From the IMG/VR virus record IMGVR_UViG_3300027758_000019, positions 1 to 34,199 of that record: 34,199 nt of DNA, one strand, 5' to 3'. Numbering within the stretch: position 1 is the stretch's first letter; the number at the start of each line of letters is the position of its first letter. Origin of the DNA: a virus. The notes under the pieces are model-generated. The model was not told the origin of the DNA. It made no database searches and saw only the letters and a program-made list of their open reading frames with translations. Both the position numbers and the translations under genes were made by a program. Shown here in pieces: positions 7,747 through 14,090 of the stretch.

Positions 7747-8231
7747 GACGAAAGTTTCCAACAAAAATAGAAGTGCCAACAAATGTACCTGTAATGGCAA
7801 TTATTCGCGCGGTTACCAAGGTATACGAAATCCCTTTAGCAGCGATTTACAAAAGACGAATAAGAATGTGTGTTGATGCTCGCCACACCGCTATAGTCAT
7901 TCTTCGCAATTCTGAAAAATCTACAGAAGAGGTTGCTGAGTTATTTGACATTTTACGCTCTTCTGTCGTGCATGCTCAATCTGTTGTTCCTAACAAATAC
8001 GAATCGGATAAATTTTTTGCTGCCAAATTCGATAAGGTAATGGCTCACATCACGGCTAAATATGGAAAAAAAGAATTGACTCTTAGTGATGCTAAAAAAC
8101 TTGCACTCGAGACCGATTACGCAAAAGAAATGAGCAAACATTCTTATGTTGATTGTTGCAGAATTGGCGACGCTGGCAATTTTTTCCTTGAAGGATATAA
8201 ACATGCACTTAATGAATTTAAATCTATTTAA
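7743..8231 (+). CDS. Small protein with DnaA C-terminal-like DNA-binding domain
   Basis: 162 residues. Residues about 20-100 follow the DnaA domain IV layout: VTKVYEIPLAAIYKRRIRMCVDAR, AIVILRNSEKSTEEVAELF, then RSSVVHAQSVV, the equivalent of the GRDHTTVLHA signature. No ATPase domain is present. DnaA domain IV binds DnaA boxes, and this stand-alone version may bind phage or host sites. The C-terminal 60 residues are unassigned. It overlaps the DUF4406 gene by 4 nt. Confidence 0.7.
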   Translation: MRRKFPTKIEVPTNVPVMAIIRAVTKVYEIPLAAIYKRRIRMCVDARHTAIVILRNSEKSTEEVAELFDILRSSVVHAQSVVPNKYESDKFFAAKFDKVMAHITAKYGKKELTLSDAKKLALETDYAKEMSKHSYVDCCRIGDAGNFFLEGYKHALNEFKSI

Positions 8232-8621
8232 ATGGAAAAATTTACAGAACCAATGCTTTTAAAAGCCGGAGATAGCAGACTGTTATTGGGGCACGGATTA
8301 AAACCTCCTAAGGTTGATTGTAGGGTGATAGAAGAATCCAATTATCAGTTGTTGAAATCAGCATACAATAGGGAGCAGTTGTTAAAACCAAGCGAAAAGC
8401 CTTATGATATAATGGATAAGCTTGAAGATTTACAAGACGAATGTTATAAACGTAACAAAGGCAGTAATGAGGCTGAGCTTGAATTTAGAGAGGAAGTTGC
8501 CAACTGGATTCAAAGGCTTGAACAAGGCAAAGAAAATTGCCCAAAATGTGGCAAGCTTATGACAAAACTAATTCCTCACCCTTATTGTTGCCCTGATATT
8601 AATTGCGGAACTAGAAAATAA
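8232..8621 (+). CDS. Hypothetical protein with C-terminal zinc ribbon
   Basis: 129 residues. The first about 95 are helical and charged. The end contains CPKCGKLM, then PYCCPDINCGT, an apparent four-cysteine zinc ribbon. No larger family recognised. Its start directly follows the previous stop. It is the first of a group of Cys-rich products that continues through the radical SAM gene. Confidence 0.7.
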   Translation: MEKFTEPMLLKAGDSRLLLGHGLKPPKVDCRVIEESNYQLLKSAYNREQLLKPSEKPYDIMDKLEDLQDECYKRNKGSNEAELEFREEVANWIQRLEQGKENCPKCGKLMTKLIPHPYCCPDINCGTRK

Positions 8622-8648
8622 TTTACTCACAACTCTAAAAGGAAAACA

Positions 8649-8870
8649 ATGGCTAAAAAGAAACAAACCTGCAAGAGCTGTAAGTTTTGGGTTACCGAGG
8701 CAGATTATCCACTGCTGCAGCATGTAATTGGAGACGGTTCTCATAAACGGCATTGTGCAAAAAAGCGATTGGTTAAGTGTTCAGGTGGGATGGTAGAAAT
8801 ATGGTATACCACACACTTTCATGAGGCTTGCGAGTTATGGGAAGAAAAATTACAATTGACAATGTTTTAA
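8649..8870 (+). CDS. Hypothetical Cys-rich small protein
   Basis: 73 residues. CKSCKFW near the N-terminus, an HCAKK segment, KCSGG and a final HFHEACELWE provide six Cys and several His. The CxxCxFW...C..W pattern is common in short metal-binding phage proteins. It sits 11 nt before the radical SAM gene, so a helper role is possible but unproven. Confidence 0.7.
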   Translation: MAKKKQTCKSCKFWVTEADYPLLQHVIGDGSHKRHCAKKRLVKCSGGMVEIWYTTHFHEACELWEEKLQLTMF

Positions 8871-8881
8871 ACTAACAACAA

Positions 8882-9688
8882 ATGTTCAAAGGAAAAGCAA
8901 TATATAACCCGAGTGGTAAAGCTGGCGAGTACAGCTATTGGGCATGTAACTTTTACACAGGTTGCTCCAATGGTTGTACTTACTGTTACCTTAAAAAAGG
9001 TCGTGGGGCTAAAGTGCTGGGTGGCGATACTCCACAACTAAAAAAATGCTTTAAAAACGAGGCACATGCCATAAAAGTTTTTGAAAAAGAGCTTTTAAGA
9101 AATCTTGATGATATAAGAGAACACGGCTTGTTTTTCAGTTTTACTACTGACCCAATGTTATCGGAAACTGTTGACTTAACGCTTAACGCTGTTGATTTGT
9201 GCCAGGATCACACAGTACCTGTTAAAATCCTCACTAAAAAAGTTGATTATCTGTATAATTTATTGAAGTATTATCAGGAAGGATGTAGTTGGACTCCTGG
9301 TTTAATCGCAATAGGATTTACATTAACAGGACGCGATAAACTTGAGCCTAATGCCAGTACCAACAATGAGCGTATTTCCGCAATGCAGAAATTGAAAAAA
9401 GATGGTTATAAAACCTTTGCCTCCATCGAGCCAATTATTGATTTCAGAAGCTCTAAAAAAATGATTGAACAGTGCATGGACTTTTGTGATCTCTTTAAAA
9501 TTGGTTTGCAAAGTGGAAAAAAGTATAACATTCTCGATGCTCAAAATTTTGTTGAATGGCTGGATGAATTACAAGGCCCTAAAATCTACCTTAAGGATAG
9601 CTTGCAAAAGCTGAGTAACTACACTAATAATGAACTTGACGAGTATTTTGTTGAGCGAGATTATAACCTTTTTAAAGATTTGGCATGA
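8882..9688 (+). CDS. Radical SAM protein (SplB-like)
   Basis: 268 residues. The [4Fe-4S] motif is CSNGCTYCY (C28, C32, C35), preceded by the SplB-type GKAGEYSYWACNFYTG and followed by VLGGDTPQL. A later strand (FFSFTTDPML) and IGFTLTGRDKLEPNA fit the radical SAM TIM barrel. Spore photoproduct lyase-like members cleave S-adenosylmethionine to a radical; the substrate cannot be told here. It is flanked by Cys-rich small genes and is probably phage cargo or nucleic-acid related. Its stop overlaps the next ATG. Confidence 0.85.
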   Translation: MFKGKAIYNPSGKAGEYSYWACNFYTGCSNGCTYCYLKKGRGAKVLGGDTPQLKKCFKNEAHAIKVFEKELLRNLDDIREHGLFFSFTTDPMLSETVDLTLNAVDLCQDHTVPVKILTKKVDYLYNLLKYYQEGCSWTPGLIAIGFTLTGRDKLEPNASTNNERISAMQKLKKDGYKTFASIEPIIDFRSSKKMIEQCMDFCDLFKIGLQSGKKYNILDAQNFVEWLDELQGPKIYLKDSLQKLSNYTNNELDEYFVERDYNLFKDLA

Positions 9689-9861
9689 AAAAGAAAAGTA
9701 AGCCGAGCACATGGCACATTATCAGGTTTATAATTGTTACGGCTACAATAACAGCCATTGTATGCAAACTAATGCCTGAACAGCTTAAAATAAGCGCAGC
9801 TTATTGCCTCGGCAGCTTTCAAATGATAATCTATTTTGAACGATTTATAATTAAGAAATGA
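9685..9861 (+). CDS. Small two-helix membrane protein
   Basis: 58 residues, starting at ATG 9685 (ATGA overlap with the radical SAM gene) and ending in an ATGA overlap with the next gene at 9858. It has a basic N-terminus (MKKKSKPSTWH) and two hydrophobic stretches: IIRFIIVTATITAIVC and ISAAYCLGSFQMIIYF. It is supported by perfect start-stop coupling on both sides. No function recognised. Confidence 0.65.
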   Translation: MKKKSKPSTWHIIRFIIVTATITAIVCKLMPEQLKISAAYCLGSFQMIIYFERFIIKK

Positions 9862-10061
9862 AAAAAGCGAAAAAGTTAATTAAGGTATGCAAGTCTAAAA
9901 ACTTGAATTGTTCAATTACATACCAAAGAATTAATGATTGTTCTGTTGAAATTTACACTGGCTATGGTGAAAATTACAAAGGATTGTTTTACACCGATGG
10001 GCACAGTAAGCCGAAAGAAGCAATTAAGGAAGCATTATTATTTCTCACAAACGACCAATAA
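9858..10061 (+). CDS. Hypothetical small early protein
   Basis: 67 residues, basic N-terminus, with three Cys and a mixed alpha-beta look (SVEIYTGYGENYKGLFYTDG). It is coupled to the upstream membrane protein gene by ATGA. No family recognised. Confidence 0.65.
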   Translation: MKKAKKLIKVCKSKNLNCSITYQRINDCSVEIYTGYGENYKGLFYTDGHSKPKEAIKEALLFLTNDQ

Positions 10062-10071
10062 AACTACTGTT

Positions 10072-10257
10072 ATGGCAACAAAAGGAAAAATTGAAGTTTA
10101 CAAGCTATCCAATAAAGACGATGCGTTTATTTCACACGATTTGGATGGCATAGTACATGAATTAGAGAATATGTCGGCAGGCGAAAAGTTCACAATTTCG
10201 TTCGAAGAAATGGACGAAAAAGAGTATGTCGAGCTTCCCGAATTTGAAGGATTTTAA
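10072..10257 (+). CDS. Hypothetical small acidic protein
   Basis: 61 residues from ATG 10072. A longer reading from 9934 would overlap the previous gene by 128 nt, so I prefer the internal start, which lies 10 nt after the previous stop. The sequence is strongly acidic (EEMDEKEYVELPEFEGF at the end). No family recognised. Confidence 0.65.
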   Translation: MATKGKIEVYKLSNKDDAFISHDLDGIVHELENMSAGEKFTISFEEMDEKEYVELPEFEGF

Positions 10258-10322
10258 TAAAAACTTGAGGGGAAGGCGAAAACCTATAAAAGAGTAGCCG
10301 ATATACATAAATTTATACATAC

Positions 10323-10628
10323 ATGTTTGTTTTAAGAAGAATTACCCCAGAATCGTTGGAAATAAACACATGCTTAGATATTGAGTATGTGCTTGTTTTA
10401 AAAGAAAGAAACAAAGAGGAATTTGATAAAATCTCTAAGTTAATGGAGTGGCACACCGAAGAGGCGACAAAAGATGTTTACGGCTATGTTACATTTAATG
10501 ATGGTGCTGATATTATGCCTCTTTATGAAAACTCACATTATTTTGTAATGGGTAGCGATGGTAAAACTTTTTCGAATATCTCTCATGAAAAAATGCGAAG
10601 ATACGAGGAGGTAAACCCAACTGTTTAA
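10323..10628 (+). CDS. Hypothetical early protein
   Basis: 101 residues, acidic, with a helical first half and DIMPLYENSHYFVMGSDGKTF in the middle. No family recognised. It lies after a 65-nt gap that contains no clear promoter, and is followed by the GTAG palindrome at 10646. Confidence 0.6.
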   Translation: MFVLRRITPESLEINTCLDIEYVLVLKERNKEEFDKISKLMEWHTEEATKDVYGYVTFNDGADIMPLYENSHYFVMGSDGKTFSNISHEKMRRYEEVNPTV

Positions 10629-10645
10629 ATGGGATTGTTTAGCAA

Positions 10646-10672
10646 TAGAGACGCATAACAATGCGTCTCTAC
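10646..10672 (-). repeat. GTAG-ended palindrome (REP-like), copy 1
   Basis: TAGAGACGCAT (10646-10656) and ATGCGTCTCTA (10661-10671) are perfect 11-bp arms around AACA. On the minus strand it begins with GTAG. Three further GTAG palindromes occur at 13088, 13552 and 14068. GTAG plus an imperfect palindrome is the hallmark of REP elements mobilised by TnpA-REP (RAYT) proteins. Confidence 0.65.
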
Positions 10673-10690
10673 AAAAATTGAATTTTAGAT

Positions 10691-10879
10691 ATGAAAACAT
10701 TTTTACTATCGATAATAGTCGTAATTGTGGGAATAGTGGTAATTGCAGGAATAGTCAGTTTGTTTATTCGCTCGAATCCCTACACAAACGAAGAATGGGA
10801 GGAACAAATGGCAAAGGATTTTGAAAAATACGGACCGCTCCCGGATGATATCGATTCGGATATCGAAAACAACTCTTAA
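10691..10879 (+). CDS. Small single-pass membrane protein
   Basis: 62 residues: one membrane helix at about 4-27 (very Ile/Val-rich), then a short acidic cytoplasmic or periplasmic tail (DDIDSDIENNS). No family recognised. It comes just after the GTAG palindrome. Confidence 0.6.
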   Translation: MKTFLLSIIVVIVGIVVIAGIVSLFIRSNPYTNEEWEEQMAKDFEKYGPLPDDIDSDIENNS

Positions 10880-10917
10880 ATAACAATAAATTATTACTTT
10901 TACAAAAAGGGCACAGT

Positions 10918-11133
10918 ATGGCGTACAACAGAAGAAATTTTTTAATGACTGTTTTGGAAGTTCAAAAGGTAGTTTTGGAAGCTCAAAAAACCGGAGCAAC
11001 CCAAAAATGGATTTACGAAAATCTCATTTATCCAAACTGGCGTATTTCCAAGCGTACCCTTACTAATTATTTGGGAACAAATGCCCGCAAAGAACTTAAG
11101 GAACTCGATGCGCAATTAGTAGAGAAAGTTTAA
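10918..11133 (+). CDS. Small phage protein, possible helix-turn-helix
   Basis: 71 residues. The segment RISKRTLTNYLGTNARKEL (about 43-61) looks like a recognition helix plus following helix, preceded by VQKVVLEAQKTGATQKWIYENLI. The layout recurs in Bacteroidota transposable phages and may bind DNA, but I cannot name a family. Confidence 0.6.
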   Translation: MAYNRRNFLMTVLEVQKVVLEAQKTGATQKWIYENLIYPNWRISKRTLTNYLGTNARKELKELDAQLVEKV

Positions 11134-11153
11134 AACATTTAATATCACAACTC

Positions 11154-11720
11154 ATGAAACGACTTTTACTTATTACATTGTTTGTTGGCTTACTATGTAG
11201 CGCCAACGCCCAACAAAAGGCTTTTGGCGACCTTTGCTTTGGAATGACAAAAAAAGAGGCTAAAACAGCCTATAAAGCCAATAAGGAAAATCATAAAATT
11301 GAAATTGGCGGTTTTTATTTTCATGCTAGTCCGCATAATTGCAAATATGATGAGAATGGCTTATTTCGAGTATCATTATATGCTTTATGTGTACCTTTTA
11401 AAAAGTATCTGGATGAAAATAATACGGAAAATTTAATGAAAGCTATTAAAAAAGTTTTCACCGAAGCTGGTTATGATGTAATTGATCAACATGTATTCTG
11501 GCCAAAACCAATACTTATGGTCCGTGAGGATTATTGCTTAGCTATGAATAATAAGGAAACTCAAAAAATAATGATAATCCGTATTCCTAGTAGAGGAGCA
11601 ACTAAAGACTCCTATAGTGTTTTTATCGATCTTTTCCCTCAAAGCTATGCAGATGATTTGGTAAAGATGGAGAATCAAAATATCAAAAATAAGGCGGCAG
11701 AATTAAACAGTAAACTTTAG
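11154..11720 (+). CDS. Secreted protein with signal peptide, probable lysogenic cargo
   Basis: 188 residues. A type I signal peptide is clear (MKRLLLITLFVGLLCSANAQ, cleavage after A19 or Q20). The mature part has the start AFGDLCFGMTKKEAKTAY, a shape seen in short Bacteroidota periplasmic proteins, and several Cys. No function recognised. A signal peptide is unusual among early phage genes and suggests a host-derived moron. The preceding 14 bases (AATATCACAACTCA) are identical to those upstream of transposase A. Confidence 0.75.
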   Translation: MKRLLLITLFVGLLCSANAQQKAFGDLCFGMTKKEAKTAYKANKENHKIEIGGFYFHASPHNCKYDENGLFRVSLYALCVPFKKYLDENNTENLMKAIKKVFTEAGYDVIDQHVFWPKPILMVREDYCLAMNNKETQKIMIIRIPSRGATKDSYSVFIDLFPQSYADDLVKMENQNIKNKAAELNSKL

Positions 11721-11723
11721 ATT

Positions 11724-11754
11724 TTGCCAAATTAAATTAATTCCCTTATATTTG
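11724..11754 (+). promoter_or_regulatory. Promoter of the structured leader and regulator gene
   Basis: TTG at 11724-11726 (within TTTTG) and TATATTTG at 11747-11754 are spaced exactly 20 nt and match the Bacteroidota sigma-A consensus. The expected start, about 5-7 nt after the -7 box, coincides with the first strand of the closing stem of the leader RNA at 11758. The promoter begins right after the stop of the secreted-protein gene. Confidence 0.75.
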
Positions 11755-11757
11755 TCC

Positions 11758-11910
11758 TGACTTGTAATTCTAACAGTCTGGGGCAATCCACAGACAAATA
11801 TTTTTTTAAGATACGAAGAGGTATCTATGGTGGTACGAGAGGAAACGACCGTACTGATTCTGCGCCCCGCGTTTGAATTGCAAGTCACACCTAAGGATGC
11901 CTCTTCCTTT
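11758..11910 (+). ncRNA. Structured leader RNA with two pseudoknots (unassigned class)
   Basis: Closing stem P1: TGACTTGTAATTC (11758-11770) pairs with GAATTGCAAGTCA (11875-11887), 13 bp with one G-U. Inside are P2, GTCTG/CAGAC (11776-11780, 11791-11795), P3, AGATAC/GTATCT (11809-11814, 11821-11826), and P4, GTACG/CGTAC (11833-11837, 11850-11854). The P2 loop GGGC (11781-11784) can pair with GCCC (11864-11867). The P3 loop GAAGAG (11815-11820) is fully complementary to CTCTTC (11901-11906). It has its own promoter and no terminator, so it is probably a 5' leader of the gene at 11933. I cannot place it in a known RNA family. Confidence 0.7.
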
Positions 11911-11932
11911 GTATAATTAAAATTCTTTTTAT

Positions 11933-12622
11933 ATGACTTGCAAAAAGAATGAAAAGCAAACTATGAGTTTGCAGGTTACGGAAGGTTTGACTGTAACAAT
12001 TCTGCCTAGTTCAGATCATGAGTTTTTAATGCCAACCAAACAGGTAGCCATAGGTTATGGTGTAAGCCATAGCACTGTAAATCGGCACAGACTTGACCAC
12101 AAAGACGAACTTATTGAAGGAAAGCATTTTTTGAGCGCTGTGAGTATTCCTCATAGTGCTGGTAAAGGATCTACCCGAAATACAGTTTGGACAAAACGGG
12201 GTATTGTTAGACTTGGTTTCTTCATTAAAAGCGAAAATGCAAAACTATTTCGTGATTGGGCAGAGGATCTTGTGATTAATCAAGGTGAAAAAAAGCTCAT
12301 TCCTAAAAAGAACTACCTAGCCATTGCGGAAAATGCAGACACTGAGCTTAGCGATTTAATTGAAAGTGCAGCAATTGCTTGCGGAAGTGCTACTAAGCTA
12401 GGCAAGCGCCTTGGTATTTCACCCTCTATTTTTAGCCATTTAGCTCGCCGCCCATGGCTGGTAAGCGATGAGCGAATTAAAGCCATTAAAATTGGCTGTA
12501 AAAACATTATATCTCGCGGCAGCGGTATTGATACTGCCACACTCGACGCACTAATGAAAGTTGAGGATAACGAAGCCCGTGTTTATTTGTACACTCAATT
12601 AAAGAAAGGAGGTTTGTTATGA
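11933..12622 (+). CDS. Phage DNA-binding regulator (antirepressor-like)
   Basis: 229 residues. The N-terminal domain (EFLMPTKQVAIGYGVSHSTV, then ELIEGKHFL, then TVWTKRGIVRLGFFIKSENA and FRDWAEDLVI) matches a regulator type common in Bacteroidota phages and related to Rha/antirepressor N-terminal domains. A second DNA-binding part (about 140-190) reads ATKLGKRLGISPSIFSHLARRPW. Starts at 11933 and 11963 are both possible. The first lies in a segment complementary to the leader RNA's closing stem. It is a candidate late activator or lysis-lysogeny switch. It overlaps the next gene by ATGA. Confidence 0.75.
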   Translation: MTCKKNEKQTMSLQVTEGLTVTILPSSDHEFLMPTKQVAIGYGVSHSTVNRHRLDHKDELIEGKHFLSAVSIPHSAGKGSTRNTVWTKRGIVRLGFFIKSENAKLFRDWAEDLVINQGEKKLIPKKNYLAIAENADTELSDLIESAAIACGSATKLGKRLGISPSIFSHLARRPWLVSDERIKAIKIGCKNIISRGSGIDTATLDALMKVEDNEARVYLYTQLKKGGLL

Positions 12623-12828
12623 TTTCTGAAAAATTGTTTTTTGCTAAGAAAAGCGAAATGACTGAGTTTGCTGTAAACAGTGGTTTGGAAATGATACGCT
12701 GCAAACAGCCTTGCGAACATGTTCCTGTTGGACGACCTGCAATATTGCTGGTTAATGGAGCTAATGTAATCGAAAAAAGATTGATTCGTTGTAAAGTGTG
12801 TAACAATAAACAAGGAGGTGCGTTATGA
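12619..12828 (+). CDS. Hypothetical small Cys protein
   Basis: 69 residues. Four Cys in CKQPCEH and CKVCN may bind zinc. It is coupled by ATGA to the regulator before it and by ATGA to the gene after it. No family recognised. Confidence 0.65.
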   Translation: MISEKLFFAKKSEMTEFAVNSGLEMIRCKQPCEHVPVGRPAILLVNGANVIEKRLIRCKVCNNKQGGAL

Positions 12829-13028
12829 TTGGGTGTAAAGAAGAAGTAGCTGTAAAGGAATTATTAAAATTTGATTCTGTAGAAAACTATAATGAAACCT
12901 TAGACCAATTTTTCGAAGGTTGGTTAACCAATGACAATACCGATTCGGCAAAAGCAAATGAACGTGCCACACGCTTGGAGCATCTAAAAGTATTTAAAAG
13001 ATTTCTCAAGCTTATTGGAGAGGAGTAA
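12825..13028 (+). CDS. Hypothetical small helical protein, last early gene
   Basis: 67 residues, acidic and probably all-helical (NETLDQFFEGWL, RLEHLKVFKRFLKLIGEE). Coupled by ATGA to the previous gene. It ends the rightward early operon 24 nt before a strong terminator. No function recognised. Confidence 0.6.
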   Translation: MIGCKEEVAVKELLKFDSVENYNETLDQFFEGWLTNDNTDSAKANERATRLEHLKVFKRFLKLIGEE

Positions 13029-13052
13029 ACTTCTCATACTTACAACCAAATT

Positions 13053-13083
13053 AAAAGGCTACCAAAACGGTAGCCTTTTTTTA
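13053..13083. terminator. Bidirectional terminator between convergent operons
   Basis: AAAAGGCTACC and GGTAGCCTTTT are perfect 11-bp arms around a 5-nt loop, with a T-run after the right arm and an A-run before the left arm. It separates the rightward early operon from the leftward head operon and can work in both directions. Confidence 0.9.
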
Positions 13084-13087
13084 TGCA

Positions 13088-13110
13088 GTCACGCCATGGC
13101 ATGTGCCTAC
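13088..13110 (-). repeat. GTAG-ended palindrome (REP-like), copy 2
   Basis: On the minus strand it reads GTAG followed by an imperfect palindrome centred on GCCATGGC. The stop codon (TAG) of the gene at 13107-13535 lies inside the element's GTAG, so the repeat supplies the stop. Confidence 0.65.
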
Positions 13111-13535
13111 AACATCTTTTTACAATCAAACTCAAGCATTGTAATCATCCAGCCCTGGTAACGGTGCCAATGTTGCCAACCTCTAAAAATGAGTTTCGTG
13201 GTTAAATTTTCATCGTTGCTTTTCGGAATGTGCTGATCTAAAATATCAAGAGCTTGCAGTGCAAATGCTTCGTGTTCCTCGACCTCGGCATCGGTTATGC
13301 CTTCGCCTGTTGTTACAATGTTTTGGGTGTAGGCATGCACACGAATTTTAAGATTACTCCGACGCTTCATTTTACTAATATCGTCGAATTGTAAAGGCTC
13401 GGGAAATTCTACGAAAAAACCCATTCGAAATGCCCAACCCGTTTGTTCGTATTGTACGTTGTACCATTGGCAATCTTCACTTGCTGAAATGACATTTAAT
13501 TGCCCTTTAATGTCCTTATAAATTTCGTTTAACAT
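13107..13535 (-). CDS. Hypothetical head-tail connector or tail-terminator-like protein
   Basis: 142 residues from ATG 13535 (MLNEIYKDI). A reading from 13571 starts inside the palindrome at 13552 and is rejected. The sequence contains WYNVQYEQTGWAFRMGFFVEFPEPLQF and IRVHAYTQNIV, a beta-rich layout. Being last after gpF and gpG, it sits where Mu-like phages place head completion or tail terminator proteins; the role is inferred from position only. Confidence 0.65.
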   Translation of the reverse strand: MLNEIYKDIKGQLNVISASEDCQWYNVQYEQTGWAFRMGFFVEFPEPLQFDDISKMKRRSNLKIRVHAYTQNIVTTGEGITDAEVEEHEAFALQALDILDQHIPKSNDENLTTKLIFRGWQHWHRYQGWMITMLEFDCKKML

Positions 13536-13551
13536 GATAATGCAAATTATT

Positions 13552-13579
13552 GTAAGGACATGCCATGGCATGTCCCTAC
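13552..13579 (-). repeat. GTAG-ended palindrome (REP-like), copy 3
   Basis: The core GGACATGCCATGGCATGTCC (13556-13575) is a perfect 20-bp palindrome. Flanks extend it to 28 bp with one mismatched pair. On the minus strand it starts with GTAG. It lies between the gpG stop and the next ATG. Confidence 0.75.
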
Positions 13580-13582
13580 GGG

Positions 13583-14047
13583 TTATTTAAAAATGTCGTC
13601 AGCTAGTTTGTCTAGCTTGTTTTCTATTCGTTGGTCGAGAGCCTTGCTGGGTCCTATCATTTGGCGTTGTGGCATTTTAAAGCCCGGAGGTCGCCCGGCT
13701 TTTAATCCCTCGTTATGAACAGCCGCATAAGGCAATGAACTTGTAAACGCTACCTGAGTGTTTGAGCTTGTGGTTTCGTTATCCCACGAGCGGCGAAGTT
13801 TACCCGACTTTATCAGCAGCGCGTTTTGTTTGCCCCTGTTTTTGCCTTTGGTGTATTTACCCAGTGTGGATCTCTTTCGGCTTTTCCATTTTTTGCGCCT
13901 CCCTGGTGCCGACTCAAAACCTTTGTTTTTAAAATTATCATGAATAAAATCAAGTCCCTCAACTTTGGCAATGCCGGGAAGTCTGCGCACCATTTGCGGC
14001 AGTCGGCTTTGTATTTGTCTTAGTTTTCGTTGGAAAGCATTATTCAT
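13583..14047 (-). CDS. Mu gpG-like virion morphogenesis protein
   Basis: 154 residues, basic. The family layout is visible: an N-terminal helix, a central WKSRKRSTLGKYTKGK, LLIKSGKLRRSW, VAFTSSLPYAAVHNEG, then MPQRQMIGPSKALDQRI. The SG.L...YA..HN.G...MP.R pattern marks the phage virion morphogenesis (gpG / tail completion) family. It follows gpF as in Mu and is separated from it by a GTAG palindrome. Confidence 0.88.
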   Translation of the reverse strand: MNNAFQRKLRQIQSRLPQMVRRLPGIAKVEGLDFIHDNFKNKGFESAPGRRKKWKSRKRSTLGKYTKGKNRGKQNALLIKSGKLRRSWDNETTSSNTQVAFTSSLPYAAVHNEGLKAGRPPGFKMPQRQMIGPSKALDQRIENKLDKLADDIFK

Positions 14048-14067
14048 GATTAATTGGTTTTGATAAA

Positions 14068-14090
14068 GTCACACCATGGCGTGACCCTAC
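14068..14090 (-). repeat. GTAG-ended palindrome (REP-like), copy 4
   Basis: GTCAC and GTGAC flank a CCATGG core with one mismatched pair; on the minus strand the element begins with GTAG. It starts at the stop codon of gpF and ends 20 nt before the gpG ATG at 14047. Confidence 0.65.

Noticed and set aside
9934-10071. N-terminal extension of the small gene ending at 10257
   Set aside because: It overlaps the previous gene by 128 nt in another frame. ATG 10072 lies right after that gene's stop.
11776-11808. P2 hairpin plus T-run as an intrinsic attenuator
   Set aside because: The T-run (11801-11807) begins five bases after the short stem, and the leader continues with conserved-looking pairings, so termination here seems weak. 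It remains possible as partial attenuation.
13536-13571. Upstream start for the gene at 13107-13535
   Set aside because: That ATG is inside the GTAG palindrome at 13552-13579 and adds 12 residues unlike the rest. ATG 13535 gives a normal start.
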